A model generated the notes under the pieces. The model searched no databases. It was not told the origin of the DNA and was given only the letters and a program-made list of their open reading frames with translations. From Petrosia ficiformis (lineage: Eukaryota > Porifera > Demospongiae > Haplosclerida > Petrosiidae), in the NCBI GenBank assembly GCA_947044365.1, contig OX345636.1, positions 52,136,746 to 52,200,745 of the forward strand: 64,000 nt of DNA, given 5' to 3'. The translations under genes and the position numbers were made by a program. Below are positions 61,911 to 64,000 of the stretch, piece after piece (the stretch's first letter is position 1; each line of letters starts with the position of its first letter).

Positions 61911-64000
61911 CTGTACCTAAGATAAGGTAGAGTAGAGTAGAGTAGAGTAATCATATATATACATGTACATGAACCAGTGTAACAACTTGACCGTACATTC
62001 TCATGCCACTGGTGTGGAAACAGTCAGTCATGCAAAACATTTTCTGATAAACATGTGAATGTCTAGGGAACTAAACTGTATACAAAGTAAATGGGAATAG
62101 GTCCAAATATCCGGTAGGTGTCTTGATGTTTTCGTAATACCATAGCCAGATTACATGTACATATAATTATATACATTTGAATGACTATAGTGTAGAAATG
62201 GAACTACTGAGTAATTACTGTACTGTATGGTGAATTTATTAACATATACTGTACATGAATAATAATACTACATGTGATGTGATATGTGATGTACATGTAC
62301 ATGTATATGTACATGTACAATTATGTACATGTACATGTACAGTGTATGTACTACATGTATGTACAGCAATACAGGTAATGTATACTATACATGTATGTGA
62401 TGTATATGTATGTATACATACATGATGCATGTACATGTTAGAGCTGTCGCGATATTACGAAATTCCGATTAAAACCGAAACGATACGATTATCGAACCAC
62501 TTTCAATGAATGTCGATTATCGCCCAATCACGATATGTGCACGTGCTGTAATGTGTGCATGCTCAGTTTATTAAAATGGCGAGTGGATCCTCGACATGTG
62601 CTGCACATCTAGTAGCAAAGAAGAACACTGAAAGTAAAGTTTGGGTGTATTTTGGGTTCAAGGGCGATGAAAGTAGGGAGATAATAGATGACAAAACAAT
62701 ACAACACTGTACCAGCAAATGTTGATAGATTATTGTTTTTGTATGAAAACTTGCCACAAGTTTTGTAAGAGAATATTCTTTGTAATAAAATATCTTTCTT
62801 TCATATTAGTAACAACAAATATAGTTTTTCTACTACATATAATACCTGTATATAAAGTATTGGAACAGGACTTTGAGTAGATGTAATGCCGCATCGGTTC
62901 GGTGATACTACACATGTATTGATCGTATCAGAACGAATCGAAAAATCGCGAAACATCGAAAAATCGCAGAAATTCTAATGGCAATGTTCGATATGAAAAA
63001 ATTCATATCGTGACAGCTCTAGTACATGTACATGTAGATGTATCTATAGACACACACATAGTAATATCATTATGTACATGTAATCAAACCTGTTCTTTCA
63101 TCAAAGCTTTGACAACAAGTAATTGGCGGTGAGTATAGATGAAGTGACACAGCAGTATCTGTATGACTTACATTCTCAACACGATGAAGACCAATTGTAT
63201 CTAATGAGATGAAGTAAATTAGATTATCACCTTCATGTACATGTACATCAGTTGGGTTTGTATACATGATATTATCAAGAAAGAAAGAAAGAAAGAAAGA
63301 AAGACACCTGAGGCAATGAAAAAATGAAAAATGAGAGTTGCCATGTACATTAGTTGGGTTTGTACATATGTAAGTGTACATGAGTTTGGTTTGCACATGT
63401 ACATGTACATACATGTATACATGTATAACAGTTGGGCTTGTAGTCTTGTACACAAATATACATTACACGTAGTTTTCAAACTGATGTATACATATATATG
63501 TACGAGCCCAACTGATACACATGTACATGCAATACACATGTGATACAATGAATATACATGTACATGTCAGTGTGATCATACATGTGCACGCACATGTTAC
63601 AAGTACTACTGCTCCTTAAACGAACAGCTAACATGTATAATACACATGTGAATATACACGTACATGTACATGTACAGTGTGATCATACTTATACATGTAC
63701 ATGTAGCTACATGTACTACTGATATGTACTCCTTAAATAAACAACTATAATACACTATAATACAATGAATATACATGCACTACTGATATGTACTCCTTAA
63801 ATAAACAACTATAATACACTATAATACAATGAATATACATGCAAATGTACATATACATATACATGTACATGTACACTCTACATATATCACATACCATTAA
63901 TGTAAGTCACATCATTAGTGGAATATACTTGACGAGCTTTTTCTGTTAAAGGAGTAATTTCTTCTGCTCCCAATTGGCCATTTCGAGGCCATTCAAATTG
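61852..64000 (-). CDS. CDO1: Cysteine dioxygenase type 1, last three exons (partial)
   Basis: Exons in transcript order: 63895-64000 (continues beyond the window), 63090-63200, 61852-61910. They join to 91 C-terminal residues: FEWPRNGQLG...TEKARQVYS...VTYIND, then TIGLHRVENVSHTDTAVSLH, LYSPPITCCQSFDERTG, HKCKVTFYSTGGVRYTTT and TAA. IGLHRVEN carries the third iron-binding histidine (His140 in human) and LHLYSPP the active-site tyrosine (Tyr157). The first two iron histidines and the crosslinked cysteine lie upstream, outside the window. Known reaction: L-cysteine plus O2 to cysteine sulfinate on mononuclear Fe(II), the entry to taurine and sulfate production, in the cytosol. Introns are GT-AG with matching phases. 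It converges on DIXDC1, with a hAT element in its last intron. Confidence 0.95.
62439..63021 (+). mobile_element. Non-autonomous hAT element with 8-bp duplication
   Basis: Ends TAGAGCTGTCGCGATAT and ATATCGTGACAGCTCTA are inverted repeats. Identical GTACATGT 8-mers flank it at 62431-62438 and 63022-63029, the hAT signature, and show it landed in an ACATGT run. 583 bp long. Subterminal GAT/ATCG-rich repeats (CGATTATCG, CGAAAAATCGC) look like transposase-binding motifs. In the last intron of CDO1. Confidence 0.88.
62576..62725 (+). pseudogene. Truncated BED zinc-finger start of a hAT transposase
   Basis: 49-codon ORF MASGSSTCAAHLVAKKN, SKVWVYFGFKGDESREIIDD, KTIQHCTSKC, then TGA. SKVWxYFG...C--C is the first half of a BED finger, which sits at the N-terminus of hAT transposases. 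The rest of the transposase is deleted. Confidence 0.75.
63090..63200 (-). CDS. CDO1: CDO1 penultimate exon with iron histidine and active-site tyrosine
   Basis: TIGLHRVENVSHTDTAVSLH then LYSPPITCCQSFDERT. I chose the acceptor CATTAG before 63200, because it gives YIN-DTIGLHRVEN without an insertion; an earlier AAG acceptor would add 12 residues not found in the family. Donor GTTTGA. Confidence 0.94.
63264..63343 (-). mobile_element. SINE 3' fragment
   Basis: Minus strand: CAACTCTCATTTTTCATTTT, TTGCCTCAGGTGTC, (TTTC)n, TTGATAATATCA. Same family as 34395 and 41638; truncated before the tRNA head. In CDO1 intron between its last two full exons and 63895. Confidence 0.8.
63720..63850. repeat. 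63-bp two-copy tandem repeat
   Basis: CTGATATGTACTCCTTAAAT, AAACAACTATAATACACTAT and AATGAATATACATGCA occur twice in tandem; a diverged earlier copy lies near 63610. Confidence 0.85.
63895..64000 (-). CDS. CDO1: CDO1 exon, cut by the window end
   Basis: QFEWPRNGQLGAEEITPLTE then KARQVYSTNDVTYIN, matching LFAWPDKK...SERVLRENQCAYIN in the human enzyme. Donor GTATGT. The upstream end is beyond 64000. Confidence 0.92.

Noticed and set aside
63201..63232. Alternative upstream acceptor for the CDO1 exon (adds GDNLIYFISL)
   Set aside because: The CATTAG acceptor before 63200 gives an exact match to YIN-D-IGLHRVEN; the longer form adds residues unknown in cysteine dioxygenases.

Overview
This window looks like AT-rich nuclear DNA from an early-branching animal, most likely a sponge (inference). 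It holds intron-rich animal genes with GT-AG introns, an animal-only domain pairing (CH plus coiled coil plus DIX), and introns packed with transposons, minisatellites and the palindromic hexamer ACATGT. There is no sign of bacterial organisation.

Four protein-coding genes can be read. (1) 1233-2291, minus: a single-exon TPR-like protein that I do not recognise by name. (2) 3047-32639, minus: a complete 12-exon LMAN1/ERGIC-53 cargo lectin, predicted 471 aa, with signal peptide, L-type lectin domain, coiled-coil stalk, transmembrane helix and C-terminal KKFF. (3) 32915-61527, plus: a complete 14-exon DIXDC1/Ccd1-type Wnt-pathway protein, predicted 754 aa, with CH domain, coiled coils and a C-terminal DIX domain. 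(4) 61852-64000, minus: the last three exons of cysteine dioxygenase (CDO1), cut by the window end. All exon joins were checked by reading frame and splice phase. LMAN1 and DIXDC1 start head to head with 275 bp between their ATGs. DIXDC1 and CDO1 end tail to tail with 324 bp between stop codons.

The rest is intronic or intergenic and dominated by mobile and tandem DNA. In LMAN1 intron 5 a satellite array of 98/110-bp monomers has been entered twice: by a piggyBac-like element with TTAA ends, itself holding a long-TIR element with a 9-bp target duplication, and by a hAT element with an 8-bp target duplication. Other elements include a 35-bp-TIR MITE, two further hAT-type elements with 8-bp duplications, a Helitron remnant, an APE-type non-LTR retrotransposon with one in-frame stop, a LINE 3' end, a reverse-transcriptase fragment resembling Penelope-like enzymes, a tRNA-derived SINE family, several dispersed repeat families, and two long hairpin elements.

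The long ORFs seen in the tandem repeats (Tyr/Cys/Thr/His/Val-rich, or poly-Tyr) are artefacts of ACATGT and trinucleotide arrays and are not genes. I found no convincing new gene system. The most unusual content is the nested-transposon satellite locus, the self-complementary hairpin elements (one around a tRNA-like core), and the extreme density of ACATGT in introns.
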